Origin: Clostridiales bacterium
GTDB lineage: Bacteria > Bacillota > Clostridia > Oscillospirales > Oscillospiraceae
Assembly: GCA_003533405.1 (NCBI GenBank)
Contig: DQDL01000016.1
Span: forward strand, 1,418-7,869
Direction of reading: 5' to 3'
Length of the DNA: 6,452 bases
Shown: positions 6,394 through 6,452 of the stretch, piece after piece
How the letters are laid out: every line of letters begins with the position of its first letter
How positions within the stretch are numbered: the stretch's first letter is position 1
Position numbers and translations under genes: made by a program
Notes under the pieces: generated by a model
Databases searched by the model: none
The model's input: only the letters and a program-made list of their open reading frames with translations
Told to the model about the DNA's origin: nothing

Positions 6394-6435
6394 AAAAAAA
6401 CTGACGCAGAAATTTTTTCTGCGTCAGTTTTTTTT
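6394..6435. terminator. Strong bidirectional intrinsic terminator at the right edge
   Basis: A 9-bp GC-containing core, CTGACGCAG (6401-6409) with CTGCGTCAG (6419-6427), is extended inward by three A-T pairs and outward by seven. This gives a 19-bp perfect stem with a 3-nt loop. Seven As on the left and eight Ts on the right make it usable from both strands. It probably ends a gene beyond the right edge read leftward, or a rightward transcript from the preceding intergenic stretch. Confidence 0.88.
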
Positions 6436-6452
6436 CAGCGTGTCAAAAAAGT

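Noticed and set aside
6436..6452. C-terminus of a leftward gene at the right edge
   Set aside because: Two minus-strand frames reach a stop here after a few codons, but 17 bases are too little to claim a gene.

Overview
The window looks like the chromosome of a gut-type Clostridia member of the Bacillota. Oscillospirales/Ruminococcaceae is my best guess, inferred rather than proven. The reasons are strong AGGAGG-type ribosome binding sites, consensus sigma-A promoters in AT-rich spacers between GC-richer genes, a YlmH-family protein, and a TetM-like GTPase carrying a YacP/Rae1-type nuclease domain. I see no insertion sequence, phage gene, CRISPR array, tRNA or rRNA.

Left part (1-1810): two overlapping plus-strand genes. 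The first enters from the left edge and is the C-terminal part of an EF-G/TetM-like translation GTPase, followed by a linker and a NYN (YacP/Rae1-like) endoribonuclease domain. The second is ylmH, an S4-domain RNA-binding protein whose Bacillus relative has been linked to ribosome-associated quality control. The genes overlap by 14 nt and are followed by an intrinsic terminator, so they look like the end of a ribosome-directed operon.

Middle part (1811-5196): a textbook sigma-A promoter (TTGACA, 17 bp, TATGAT) starts a two-gene operon. It encodes a 216-residue ribbon-helix-helix protein of unknown function and, 13 bp later, the ClpB disaggregase. I could not see a CIRCE or CtsR operator at this promoter, so the ribbon-helix-helix protein is a candidate regulator of the operon. 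A 13-bp stem-loop ends it.

Right part (5179-6452): a convergent LysR-type regulator (301 aa, minus strand) whose stop codon lies in the loop of that shared terminator. Its upstream region is the most feature-rich non-coding stretch. It has a good promoter, a candidate LysR-type operator (T-N11-A) next to the -35 box, and a perfect 25-bp palindrome of the 7-1-7 type bound by Fur/PerR/Zur proteins. A 19-bp bidirectional terminator lies at the right edge. About 160 nt between the palindrome and that terminator hold no convincing gene but could carry a small RNA.
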